This document shows positions 32,848 to 40,584 of a DNA stretch of 64,000 bases, in pieces; the first letter of the stretch is position 1, and each line of letters starts with the position of its first letter. The stretch comes from Salinibacillus aidingensis (GTDB lineage: Bacteria; Bacillota; Bacilli; Bacillales; Alkalibacillaceae): positions 248,001 through 312,000 of the forward strand of contig NZ_BAAADO010000002.1 in the NCBI RefSeq assembly GCF_039522525.1. The letters are read 5' to 3'. Under the pieces are notes generated by a model that saw only the letters and a list, made by a program, of their open reading frames with translations, searched no databases and was not told the DNA's origin. The position numbers and the translations under genes were made by a program.

Positions 32848-33624
32848 ATGAGCACAATGACCCTGTACGTAGACAGAAATTCCATTTTACACAATACACA
32901 TCCGCTAACAAAGCTTTTGTATGTGATGGTGAGCATTGCCATCACATACATCATTCCTGAGGTGACGTTTGTTTTTACCGTTGCCATGATTACATTGATT
33001 TTGCTTATTTTAGGAAAGGTTTTTCGCAAAATTGTTCCGATATTAGGCTTAAGTATTATTTTAATTATTTCCATCATTATTGTTCAGGGCTTTTTTCACC
33101 CGGAAAATCAAACGGAGCTCTTTTCCCTCGGGTTTCTCACTTTTTATCAGGAAGGATTGAGCTACGCAGCCTTGCTGACGTTGCGGGTGATGAACATGGT
33201 GATGTCATTTGGCATTTTAATTTTAACAACCCGGCATGATGAACTGGTGGAAGCGCTGATTAAAAAAGGGCTCTCGCCTAAAATCGGCTATGTTTTGCTG
33301 TCCGTTCTGCAGCTGATTCCGCAAATGCGTGCCACCATGGGAAAAATCACGGATGCCCAGCGTTCAAGAGGTATGGAAACAGAAGGAAATCTGCTCGTAC
33401 GTATGAAAGCCTTCTTTCCGCTAATTGGCCCCGTCGTGCTCAACTCGCTGAACGTGACACGGGAGCGGGCGATTGCACTCGAAGTCAGAGGGTTTAATGC
33501 CAATCGTCAAAGGTCCTTTTTAAACGTATCAAAGGAATACCGCTACCAGAAATTGGTTCAGATTCTATTATGGACGGCACTGATAGCAGCCATTGTTTGG
33601 AGGATTGTGACATGGGGATCATAA
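32848..33624 (+). CDS. ecfT: ECF transporter transmembrane protein EcfT
   Basis: The 258-residue T component that joins the S component to the two ATPases. About five or six membrane helices are seen (YVMVSIAITYIIPEVTFVFT, ILGLSIILIISIIIVQGFF), then two coupling helices with the characteristic Ala-Arg-Gly type motifs: TDAQRSRGMETEGNLL and EVRGFNANRQRSFL. GAGGATG precedes the ATG at 32848, preferred to the ATG at 32839, which lies too close to the ribosome site. Its stop overlaps the start of ecfA1 by 13 bases. Confidence 0.88.
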   Translation: MSTMTLYVDRNSILHNTHPLTKLLYVMVSIAITYIIPEVTFVFTVAMITLILLILGKVFRKIVPILGLSIILIISIIIVQGFFHPENQTELFSLGFLTFYQEGLSYAALLTLRVMNMVMSFGILILTTRHDELVEALIKKGLSPKIGYVLLSVLQLIPQMRATMGKITDAQRSRGMETEGNLLVRMKAFFPLIGPVVLNSLNVTRERAIALEVRGFNANRQRSFLNVSKEYRYQKLVQILLWTALIAAIVWRIVTWGS

Positions 33625-34469
33625 GCGTTGAAAATTTAAAATATAAATATCCGGACACTGATAAGCTCGTGTTAAATGATCTTTCCTTTGATGTGGAACA
33701 GGGCGAGTATATCGGTCTGATTGGAAAAAATACAGCTGGGAAGTCCACCCTTTGTTTTGCACTGGCCGGTCTTGTCCCCCACTTTTTTAACGGAGCTTAC
33801 GGCGGAAAAGTTTTGATCAATGAACTGGAAGTCAGGCAGCATGAAATCGGCGAAATTTCCTCGCATGTCGGGCTGGTATTCGAAAATCCCTTCTCCCAAA
33901 TGACCGGATCAAAATATACCGTGTACGAGGAAATCGCTTTTGGACTGGAAAATATGGGCTTAGACAGAGAGACGATGATTCATAGAATTGATGAAAGCCT
34001 GGAGCTGCTTGACATTACCGGCATTCAGGACAAAAATCCTTTTGACCTGTCGGGCGGACAAATGCAGCGGGTCGCCATTGCCAGTGTGATCGCCATGAAA
34101 CCCGATATTCTCATTCTCGACGAACCAACATCCCAACTGGACCCTCAAGGAACAGATGAAGTATTTAAAGTGATCGAAAACCTGAGGAAGGAAGGCATCA
34201 CGATTATTATGGCCGAGCATAAAATCGATAAAATGGCCGGCTATGCAGATAAAATTCTATTCATGCACGACGGCAAATTGATCGATTACAGCAGCCCGGG
34301 CGAGGTCTTCTCCCGTGACGATCTGGAGGACTACGGAATGACTGCTCCTGCAGTAACGAGAATCAGTAAATCTCTGGGCATTCAAAATAAACAAAACGGA
34401 CTGTATCCTGTTACACTCAAGGAACTGTCCCGGGAAATTGGTGATACCTATGAACTCCATCGAAATTAA
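33612..34469 (+). CDS. ecfA1: ECF transporter ATPase EcfA1
   Basis: A 285-residue ABC ATPase. Walker A is GLIGKNTAGKSTLCFALAG (the usual GxNGxGKST reads GKNTAGKST), the Q-loop is VFENPFSQMTG, the signature is DLSGGQMQRVAIASVIAM, Walker B is ILILDEPTSQLDPQG, and the switch histidine is in IIMAEHKIDKM. The ATG at 33612 follows GGAGG; the open frame starts earlier at 33570 inside ecfT. It overlaps ecfA2 by 20 bases, so the two ATPases are made together and likely form the heterodimer that powers the transporter. Confidence 0.9.
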   Translation: MGIISVENLKYKYPDTDKLVLNDLSFDVEQGEYIGLIGKNTAGKSTLCFALAGLVPHFFNGAYGGKVLINELEVRQHEIGEISSHVGLVFENPFSQMTGSKYTVYEEIAFGLENMGLDRETMIHRIDESLELLDITGIQDKNPFDLSGGQMQRVAIASVIAMKPDILILDEPTSQLDPQGTDEVFKVIENLRKEGITIIMAEHKIDKMAGYADKILFMHDGKLIDYSSPGEVFSRDDLEDYGMTAPAVTRISKSLGIQNKQNGLYPVTLKELSREIGDTYELHRN

Positions 34470-35271
34470 AAATCTATCTTTTTCCTATACAGCTGGAAAT
34501 GATGTTTTGAAAGGCATCGATTTGACGCTGAATGGAGCAGCCACCGCTATTGTGGGACAAAATGGTGCGGGCAAATCCACGTTTGTCAAATTGCTTAAAG
34601 GGCTGATTGTTCCCACAGAGGGCGAGATCGTCCTTAATGGAAAAAACACTAAGGATTATACCGTAGCCAGCCTAGCGAAGGAAATTGGACTCGTCTTCCA
34701 AAATCCAAATGACCAGGTCTTTAAAAATACCGTCATCAGCGAAGTCATGTTCGGACCACTGAATATCGGGATGGATGAGCAGGACGCCAGGGAGAAGTCT
34801 ATGGAGGCACTGCGGAAAGTTAAACTGGACGAATACGTGGACACGAATCCCTACGATTTAAGCCTGTCCGAACGAAAAATGATCGCCATCGCCTCCATCT
34901 TGGCCATGGACCCCAATATTGTTATATTTGATGAACCGACCATGGGACAGGACCATGAAGGAAAGGAAACGCTGAAGGAAATCATTTATGAGCTCCGTAA
35001 TCAGGGAAAGCTCGTCCTCTGCATCCTTCATGACATGGACTTTGCCGCCGAGGTTTTTGAGCGGACGATTGTATTTAATCAGGGGCGGGTTCAGATTGAG
35101 GGCCCGACCCGGGATATTTTCAAACAGAAAGACATCCTGCATCAGGCTTACCTGGAACAGCCTATTGTTGCACAGATTGCTGAAGTGCTCGGGGTGGCAG
35201 GGAGTTATGTGACGGAAAAGGAGGTGGTTAGTGCTGCTGGTGCCTGTCACGACCCGAATTTTGTCGAATAA
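34450..35271 (+). CDS. ecfA2: ECF transporter ATPase EcfA2, with repeat-derived tail
   Basis: A 273-residue ABC ATPase partner. Walker A IVGQNGAGKSTFVKLLKG, Q-loop VFQNPNDQVFKNTV, a signature that reads LSLSERKMIAIASILAM (canonical LSGGQ degenerate to LSLSE), Walker B IVIFDEPTMGQDHEG, and switch histidine CILHDMDF. The degenerate signature means one of the two ATP sites may be weak. The last dozen residues, AAGACHDPNFVE, and the stop codon are encoded by a dispersed intergenic repeat (35236-35275), so the native C-terminus has been replaced. The start at 34450 follows GGTGAT. Confidence 0.88.
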   Translation: MNSIEIKNLSFSYTAGNDVLKGIDLTLNGAATAIVGQNGAGKSTFVKLLKGLIVPTEGEIVLNGKNTKDYTVASLAKEIGLVFQNPNDQVFKNTVISEVMFGPLNIGMDEQDAREKSMEALRKVKLDEYVDTNPYDLSLSERKMIAIASILAMDPNIVIFDEPTMGQDHEGKETLKEIIYELRNQGKLVLCILHDMDFAAEVFERTIVFNQGRVQIEGPTRDIFKQKDILHQAYLEQPIVAQIAEVLGVAGSYVTEKEVVSAAGACHDPNFVE

Positions 35272-35275
35272 TCTT
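35236..35275 (+). repeat. GTGCCTGTCAC repeat fused to the ecfA2 3' end
   Basis: The repeat GGTGCCTGTCACGACCCGAA plus TTTTGTCGAATAATCTT supplies the last codons and TAA of ecfA2. The same sequence is intergenic at its four other sites in the window. Confidence 0.88.
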
Positions 35276-35290
35276 TTGTGTGGCTCCCGC

Positions 35291-35319
35291 GGGACGGAGG
35301 GACAGGTTCCTTGTCCCGG
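35291..35319 (+). repeat. Dispersed GGGAC...GTCCC repeat
   Basis: GGGACGGAGGGACAGGT followed by TCCTTGTCCCGG. It differs from the 24098 copy at about two bases and is inverted relative to 35724-35753. Confidence 0.8.
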
Positions 35320-35338
35320 TCTAATGGGACGAGGACGA

Positions 35339-35374
35339 CTCCCCACTTGGTTGACAGGTGGGGGTTTTTATTTT
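35339..35374 (+). terminator. Terminator of the ECF operon
   Basis: CCCCAC (35341-35346) pairs with GTGGGG (35359-35364) around TTGGTTGACAG, followed by GTTTTTATTTT. The position 70 bases after ecfA2 suits the end of this rightward operon. Confidence 0.75.
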
Positions 35375-35385
35375 CGGTGTATGGC

Positions 35386-35753
35386 GTTGCACGGCGGTGG
35401 ATTGAGCGTGTAATTTAATAATTAAGCCGATTTTCCTTGAATTAAGCGTCCGTGACCGTTATCTGTCCTATTTTAAAAATAATTCATCCTGTTTTCAAAT
35501 TAATTCATCCTGTTTTCAAATTAATTAAACTTGCTTTTATATAATTAAACCAAAAATTTTATGATCAATCCGCTTTCCTTTTAATTAAACCATAGAGAAT
35601 TGAGCTGTTTTGTACGGAATCGGTCCGTTCACACGCGTATTAAGCCTGCCTGAAAACATCAAACGCGCAAAAAATCTTTCTTCAAACACCTTCTTACCAG
35701 TGTTGAAAGCTGGATCCCGGGATGGGACAAGGGACCTGTCCCCGTGTCCCCCC
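35386..35753. repeat. ATTAAGC-type repeat array, copy with terminal hairpin
   Basis: No gene. The tract reads in order: ATTGAGCGTGTAATTT, AATTAAGCCGATTTT, GAATTAAGCGTCCG, TTATCTGTCC, two AATTCATCCTGTTTTC units, AATTAAACTTG, AATTAAACC, GATCAATCCG, AATTAAACC, GAATTGAGC, TTTTGTACGGAATCGGTCCG and TATTAAGCC, and then a hairpin containing CCAGTGTTGAAAGC. The same order recurs at 42671-43000, about 80 percent alike by eye. A GGGAC...GTCCC unit ends it (35724-35753). Confidence 0.75.
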
Positions 35754-35909
35754 GTGCTATTCGTCGGATTTCTGAAAATTATATAGAGGTAGTGTAATTT
35801 TTTTGGACATCATCCTGACACATTCACCTTGTAAAGTGAGTTTTGTAAGAGATTAAAACATCAAAATAATTCTGTGTTCTAAAGAGGTGATGATAATAAA
35901 AGAGCAACT

Positions 35910-36136
35910 ATGTTAATTGGATGGAAAAAGCGAATAGCTAACAAAGGGTTAGATCATTTATTCTTACTGAATTCCCTGATTTACTCAATATAACGAAGAA
36001 CCATAAGGGTTTTTACCAACTTCATCACACATATATCAAGATTGATTTTGACTTTAACCGCACAACACAAATTTATAAGGTGAAAGTTGACCGAGTTAAG
36101 TGGTTACCTCTTAGGAAAATTTTAAATGGTAGATAA
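35910..36136 (+). pseudogene. Possible decayed small gene of unknown family
   Basis: Starting at ATG 35910, the frame reads MLIGWKKRIANKGLDHLFLL and hits a stop at about 35991; the +1 frame is open from 35942 to 36136 and reads ITKNHKGFYQLHHTYIKIDF and then KVKVDRVKWLPLRKILNGR before TAA. A single shift joins the two into about 75 residues. I do not recognise a family. The lack of a good ribosome site and the frameshift argue for a remnant; it could also be chance. Confidence 0.3.
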
Positions 36137-36234
36137 TAAAACGATTTAATGTAATTTAATTTAATAGAGATAGTCAATGAATGATTTAACTCTGACATCA
36201 TGAACAAATAAACGTATTAAGAGAGGAGAAAAAC

Positions 36235-37116
36235 ATGATGACAAAACCAAAAATGATATATTGGGGTATCGGTTCTATTGTTGCCCTGCTTCTTTTAATT
36301 TGGGGCTTTTCATACAACTCATCAACAAAATATGTTGCGGAAATTGATGACACAAAAATTAGTGAACAGGAATTAAATGATGTATTGGTGTCTCAATATG
36401 GAGCAGAAGTATTAGATTCATTAGTCACACAAAAAGTAATTGAGATGGAAATTGAAAAGCAAGGTGTGGAAGTATCTCAAGAAAAAATCGATGCTGAAAT
36501 GGCGAATTATCAGGAATATTATGGTGGTGAGGAAGCCTTTCAGTCCTTACTGGAGGAAAACGGAATCAAGCAGTCAACCATTGAACAAGATATTGAAACG
36601 TATCTTGCAACCAATAAATTAGTTGCTGAAGGAATTACCATTACAGATGAAGAACTGCAAACTTATTTTAATGAAAACAAAGACCAGTATAATCAACAAG
36701 AAGAAGTGCATGCCAGTCATATTTTAGTAGATGACAAGGAAACTGCAGAAGAAGTAATTGATAAGCTGGAAGCAGGTGAAGAATTTACAAGTTTAGCAAA
36801 AGAGTATTCAACAGATGAAGCGAGTCGTGAATCAGGTGGGGACTTAGGAACCTTTGGCAAAGGAGAGATGGTTCAAGCATTTGAAGATGCTGCTTTTTCA
36901 ATGGAAGTTGGACAAATCAGTGATCCTGTGGAAACGGAAAATGGTTTTCATGTTATTCGGGTAGAGGAAAAATTTGAAGCAAAAGAAGCAAAATTTGAAG
37001 AGGTAAAAGAAAAAGTAAGAGAGGATTTAATGGCTACTAGAGTGAACAACGAATATTCGACATGGTTAGAAGAAGTGAAGTCTAAATATGACATTACTAC
37101 TTCATTAGATGTTTAA
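36235..37116 (+). CDS. prsA: PrsA-type foldase (peptidyl-prolyl isomerase), membrane-anchored
   Basis: A 293-residue extracytoplasmic foldase that helps secreted proteins fold after Sec export. An N-terminal hydrophobic helix (IGSIVALLLLIWGFSYN, about 12-28) precedes a SurA-like helical region (EIDDTKISEQELNDVLVSQY) and a parvulin domain (about 157-250): VHASHILVDDKETAEEVIDK, LAKEYSTDEASRESGGDLGT, GQISDPVETENGFHVIRVEE. Unlike Bacillus PrsA, the hydrophobic segment ends without a lipobox cysteine, so it is probably held by an uncleaved helix rather than lipid. GAGAGGAG precedes the ATG; a second ATG follows at once. It is a single gene with its own terminator. Confidence 0.87.
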   Translation: MMTKPKMIYWGIGSIVALLLLIWGFSYNSSTKYVAEIDDTKISEQELNDVLVSQYGAEVLDSLVTQKVIEMEIEKQGVEVSQEKIDAEMANYQEYYGGEEAFQSLLEENGIKQSTIEQDIETYLATNKLVAEGITITDEELQTYFNENKDQYNQQEEVHASHILVDDKETAEEVIDKLEAGEEFTSLAKEYSTDEASRESGGDLGTFGKGEMVQAFEDAAFSMEVGQISDPVETENGFHVIRVEEKFEAKEAKFEEVKEKVREDLMATRVNNEYSTWLEEVKSKYDITTSLDV

Positions 37117-37125
37117 TCCCCCATT

Positions 37126-37172
37126 AAACCGCATTAATTCATCAATATATGGTGACTTAATGCGGTTTTTTT
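37126..37172 (+). terminator. Terminator of prsA
   Basis: AAACCGCATTAA (37126-37137) is perfectly complementary to TTAATGCGGTTT (37157-37168), followed by further T residues. Confidence 0.9.
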
Positions 37173-37300
37173 ATATGAAGTGTGCCATTGATGTGAATTG
37201 TAAATTAGGCTGAGCCTCCAAAACTCGCTACAAGTGAGTGGCTAACTCTTACCTGGCAGGTATCCCACCCGCTATATGTCACGACCTTGCTCGGTCGCTC

Positions 37301-37367
37301 TGCCTGTCACACCGAATTTTGTCGAATAATCTTAGACAGGAGGACAAGGGACCTGTCCCCGTCCCAC
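37301..37367. repeat. GTGCC-type and GGGAC-type repeats in tandem
   Basis: TGCCTGTCACACCGAATTTT followed by GTCGAATAATCTT (37301-37333) is a slightly shortened copy of the five-copy repeat, and GGACAAGGGACCTGTCCCC plus GTCCC (37342-37365) is an inverted GGGAC unit ending at the stop of the next gene. Confidence 0.75.
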
Positions 37368-37368
37368 A

Positions 37369-38943
37369 TTACTGTAAATAATACACGTCTGTATAGGCGT
37401 AGGAGCTAAGCTTTTTGTAGCTTATAATTTGTGGAAGCTTATTTACGATATCCTTTACGATAGGGGCTGCTTCTCCATGAACATATAGAACAAATTCGTC
37501 GTAATCCGTATTTTGATAAAGGGGATTGAGCTTACTTTTATCATAGAAAGTTACGGTTTTATAGTTCGATAATTCTACGTAGCTTGCCGGGATTTTCCAT
37601 ACCCTGTCGAATATTACTATGCTGTCTTTATCACTGTATTTCTCCGCCAGTTCAATGGCCTCCTCACTTTGAAGCCTTAAATATTCAAAATTGGTTGTAT
37701 TTACATATCCATTTATCGAAATCAGAACCAGGGCCGCACTAACGATAAACACAGGAGCTCTTTTCGAAAAGTACTGGATGGCATGGTAGAGTAGTGCTGT
37801 AAACGTTAATATGATGATGGGGTAAATTGGCTGCATGTATCTTTCTGCTGAATAAACAGCAATTTTTGCAATCAGCAGGAAATACAGGGAACACGTCGTC
37901 AACAGATAGACGATATTCCAGATGGATGGCCGATCGAGCACGCTTTGCCTGTCATGGTCAGTCTTCACTATTTTCCGCTTGCGAAGACTTATCATAATCA
38001 GCAGGATCCCGATTGCGAACACAGCTATGAGCAGGACGCCTCCGAATAGGGTATTACTGATAATACGCCAAAACCCCTGAATGGAACCCAGATAATCACC
38101 CATATTCATTAGGTTTTCCATGGACTCCTGGCCCCGGCTTTCCCCGCCAAAAATATGATCATAAACAGAAGGGAAGATCCCGAGGACAGCAAGAATCGTC
38201 AGGATATAGGTTCCAACGTACATCAGCAAGTGCTTGATTTGTTTTTTATACAATAAATAGAATACAAATAATGCACAGACGAAAAAGGTGAAAACGATAA
38301 AATAATAATGGGTTAAAGCCCCGCCCAGAGACACCAGGAACAGAGATAGAAAAAATCTGCTGTTGCTGGGGGTTACGTCCTTCATAAACTTAACATGAAC
38401 ATAGGATATCAATAAGCAGAAAAACATCGTCATAATGTACATACGGATAAACATCATGTCCGACATAATTCCCGGATTCACAGCCCAGAACAAGCTGGTC
38501 AGGTAAGCTGCTTTTCTGCTGTTTGTAATAAGCATTGAAAACTTATACAGCAGTAAAATAATCAGTGCATTAAAGAAAATATTTATACTAATCCCAATAT
38601 ATTTGGTGAATTCCCCCGGCATAAAGGAACTGATCGTATGAAAGATTGTATAATAAAATGGGGGATGTACATCCTCGGCCTGGTTTTTCCATACATTTTG
38701 ATAATTGAACCTTGTCTCCCCTGATGGAGTCAGAAAGCTTTCCTGGTGCTTGCCGTATAATTCGTAGGTCTCTCCCGGTTTAATATTAATATAATCGGTT
38801 CCGTTCGACAGGCTGTATGTAAGAAGTTCATCCAGATGGTAGTTTATTTTCTGTGTCGACAGGAATAAGGTTATAACCGTAGAAAGCAGGATCATCGCAA
38901 TCATCAATATATGATGTCTGCTGAATTTCGTTTTCGTTCCCAT
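37369..38943 (-). CDS. Multi-pass glycosyltransferase (GT39/PMT-like, GT-C fold)
   Basis: A 524-residue membrane protein with about 11-12 hydrophobic segments, resembling GT-C enzymes that use polyprenyl-phosphate sugars outside the membrane. The first outer loop has the acidic motif NYHLDELLTYSLSNG (Asp-Glu after helix 1), and EDVHPPFYYTIFHTISSFMP is the typical 'HPPL' element. The C-terminal part is a small soluble extracytoplasmic domain. I start it at 38943, eight bases after GGAG. It sits with gtrA and a GT2 gene in one leftward operon, so it is probably the third part of a GtrA/GtrB-like system that glycosylates a wall polymer or protein. Confidence 0.8.
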   Translation of the reverse strand: MGTKTKFSRHHILMIAMILLSTVITLFLSTQKINYHLDELLTYSLSNGTDYINIKPGETYELYGKHQESFLTPSGETRFNYQNVWKNQAEDVHPPFYYTIFHTISSFMPGEFTKYIGISINIFFNALIILLLYKFSMLITNSRKAAYLTSLFWAVNPGIMSDMMFIRMYIMTMFFCLLISYVHVKFMKDVTPSNSRFFLSLFLVSLGGALTHYYFIVFTFFVCALFVFYLLYKKQIKHLLMYVGTYILTILAVLGIFPSVYDHIFGGESRGQESMENLMNMGDYLGSIQGFWRIISNTLFGGVLLIAVFAIGILLIMISLRKRKIVKTDHDRQSVLDRPSIWNIVYLLTTCSLYFLLIAKIAVYSAERYMQPIYPIIILTFTALLYHAIQYFSKRAPVFIVSAALVLISINGYVNTTNFEYLRLQSEEAIELAEKYSDKDSIVIFDRVWKIPASYVELSNYKTVTFYDKSKLNPLYQNTDYDEFVLYVHGEAAPIVKDIVNKLPQIISYKKLSSYAYTDVYYLQ

Positions 38944-38982
38944 TTCCAAAACTCCATTTCTATACAAAAAAGATGGTTGATG

Positions 38983-39393
38983 TCATTCAACTTCTCTTTC
39001 CTTTTTTGAAAATACGTGCCATTTGCTTGTGATATAGTTGAAAATCACCACGACGACGTTCGCAATAATTTTCGTTAACAGATCATCTAAATAGAAAAAC
39101 TCAATTAGAACATACATCACTGCCAGGTCCACGAGCAGGCTGAGTAGACGGTAAAATACAAACAGGAAAAAGCTCTTAAGCGTCTGAATCAGCTTCGTGT
39201 AGCGGGCATTGAATACATATTTTTTATTTGTGTAATAAGCAAACAAGACCGAAGCAATCCAGGCAATTACGGTTGCAGTCTTGTAATCAAAAGCCAGGAC
39301 CTTCGTCAGGAAAATATATGTTAATATGTTGACAAGCGTCGTTAATACCCCAAAAATTGCGTATTTAGAAACTTCATGATTGATGATCTTCAT
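38983..39393 (-). CDS. GtrA-family membrane protein
   Basis: A 136-residue protein with four membrane segments (KYAIFGVLTTLVNILTYIFL, TATVIAWIASVLFAYYTNKK-like, FYRLLSLLVDLAVMYVLIEF, IIANVVVVIFNYITSKWHVF), the GtrA/GtcA pattern. The closing YITSKWHVF motif is typical. It is thought to flip a polyprenyl-phosphate sugar or support a partner glycosyltransferase. The ATG at 39393 overlaps the GT2 gene by 20 bases, implying coupled translation. Similar to GtcA beside CsbB-type transferases in teichoic-acid glycosylation. Confidence 0.86.
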   Translation of the reverse strand: MKIINHEVSKYAIFGVLTTLVNILTYIFLTKVLAFDYKTATVIAWIASVLFAYYTNKKYVFNARYTKLIQTLKSFFLFVFYRLLSLLVDLAVMYVLIEFFYLDDLLTKIIANVVVVIFNYITSKWHVFSKKEREVE

Positions 39394-40339
39394 GGATAAC
39401 AAATTCCTTTTCCCCATTATATTCCTGCACGAGGTACACAGGCCTCTGCTTCGTTTCATTAAAAATTCGGCCTAAATATTCTCCGATGACGCCGAGAGAA
39501 AGAAGCTGAATACCGCCAAGAAACAGAATGACGCTCATTAATGAAGGATACCCGGATACAGGTTCACCAAAAAAGATGGTCTTGAAAATAATGACAAACA
39601 TATAGATGAAAGCCCCAATGGAAATGAAAAATCCTAAATAGGAGGAAAGCTTTAATGGATATGTAGTAAAGGACGTGATCCCCTCTATTGCCAGGTTCAT
39701 TAATTTTTTATAATTCCATTTGGTTTCTCCGGCCGCACGGGGATCCCTTGTAAACAGGATTTCCTTTTTCTTAAACCCAAGCCAGCTAAATAATCCTTTG
39801 GTGTATCTCTGAGACTCCCGGATTTGGCGGAGGGCATTGATACAGCGTCGGTCCAGTAAGCGAAAATCTCCCGTGTCCTCCTGAATGGGTATCGTGGTTG
39901 TTTTTTTCAAGAGACGGTAAAACGCTTTGGAAGTCGCTTTTTTCAGCCAGGATTCACCCTGACGATCCCTTCGTTTGGCATAGACGTCATCGTAGCCCTG
40001 TTCCCAATAATAAATCATCTCAGCAATTAATTCAGGCGGGTCCTGTAAATCAGCATCTATAATGACAACTGCATCGCCTTTCGCGTAGTCAAAGCCTGCC
40101 AGCATCGCCACTTCCTTCCCAAAATTCCGGGACAGGTCTACATAGGATACCCTCTGATCCGTCTCCCTTAATTGTTTAATAATCTCCAGAGTCTGATCCG
40201 TGCTTCCATCGTTCACAAATAATAGTTCAAAACGATAGTTACGAATCCCATTAATGACTTCATTGATTCTGCTGTAAAACTGCTTAATCACGATTTCTTC
40301 ATTATAAGCCGGTACCATAACGGTTATCAGCTTTTCCAT
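39374..40339 (-). CDS. Polyprenyl-phosphate GT2 glycosyltransferase (GtrB/CsbB-like)
   Basis: A 321-residue inverting GT2 enzyme that loads a sugar onto undecaprenyl phosphate. LITVMVPAYNEEIVIKQFYS (4-23) opens it; FVNDGSTDQTLEIIKQLR and VIIDADLQDPPELIAEMIYY (DxD) are the nucleotide-metal sites; IQEDTGDFRLLDRRCINALR is a DPM1/GtrB-type catalytic segment. Two C-terminal membrane helices (SYLGFFISIGAFIYMFVIIF; SVILFLGGIQLLSLGVIGEY) anchor it. GAGGTGATC precedes the ATG. It is the first gene of the GtrB-GtrA-GT-C trio. Confidence 0.9.
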   Translation of the reverse strand: MEKLITVMVPAYNEEIVIKQFYSRINEVINGIRNYRFELLFVNDGSTDQTLEIIKQLRETDQRVSYVDLSRNFGKEVAMLAGFDYAKGDAVVIIDADLQDPPELIAEMIYYWEQGYDDVYAKRRDRQGESWLKKATSKAFYRLLKKTTTIPIQEDTGDFRLLDRRCINALRQIRESQRYTKGLFSWLGFKKKEILFTRDPRAAGETKWNYKKLMNLAIEGITSFTTYPLKLSSYLGFFISIGAFIYMFVIIFKTIFFGEPVSGYPSLMSVILFLGGIQLLSLGVIGEYLGRIFNETKQRPVYLVQEYNGEKEFVIHEDHQS

Positions 40340-40518
40340 ATCTGATCACCTCTATCAGTATGCCTCATTAAACATTCCTCCTGAAGATTCTCCTGAGAAC
40401 GTTTAATGCTTCCATACCAGTATTAACATAAAACAGAGGAAATAGAGCACTCCGATTTGTGTACAATTTATTCTTTATCATGAAACGACTCATGCTGTCA
40501 AAATAAAAACCATTTCGG
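40340..40518. other. Short intergenic region
   Basis: No gene supported. A frame of 68 codons (40368-40574, leftward) overlaps the terminator and has no ribosome site; it should be ignored. The region presumably carries the promoter of the GT2-gtrA-GT39 operon, but I cannot resolve it. Confidence 0.35.
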
Positions 40519-40556
40519 AAAAAAGACTGATTCGATTTCACGTAGCGAATCAGTCT
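40519..40556 (-). terminator. Terminator of the LtaS-like gene
   Basis: AGACTGATTCG (40524-40534) pairs perfectly with CGAATCAGTCT (40546-40556); the leftward transcript continues with six U residues. It is 28 bases past the stop. Confidence 0.9.
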
Positions 40557-40584
40557 GTATGAAAAAACATGCAAAAGTAAAACC

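Noticed and set aside
34858..35346. Leftward frame of 162 codons opposite ecfA2
   Set aside because: It is antisense to conserved ABC motifs and runs into the dispersed repeats; no start signal.
40368..40574. Leftward frame of 68 codons (MHVFSYRLIRYV...)
   Set aside because: It spans the LtaS-like terminator and has no ribosome site or recognisable motif.
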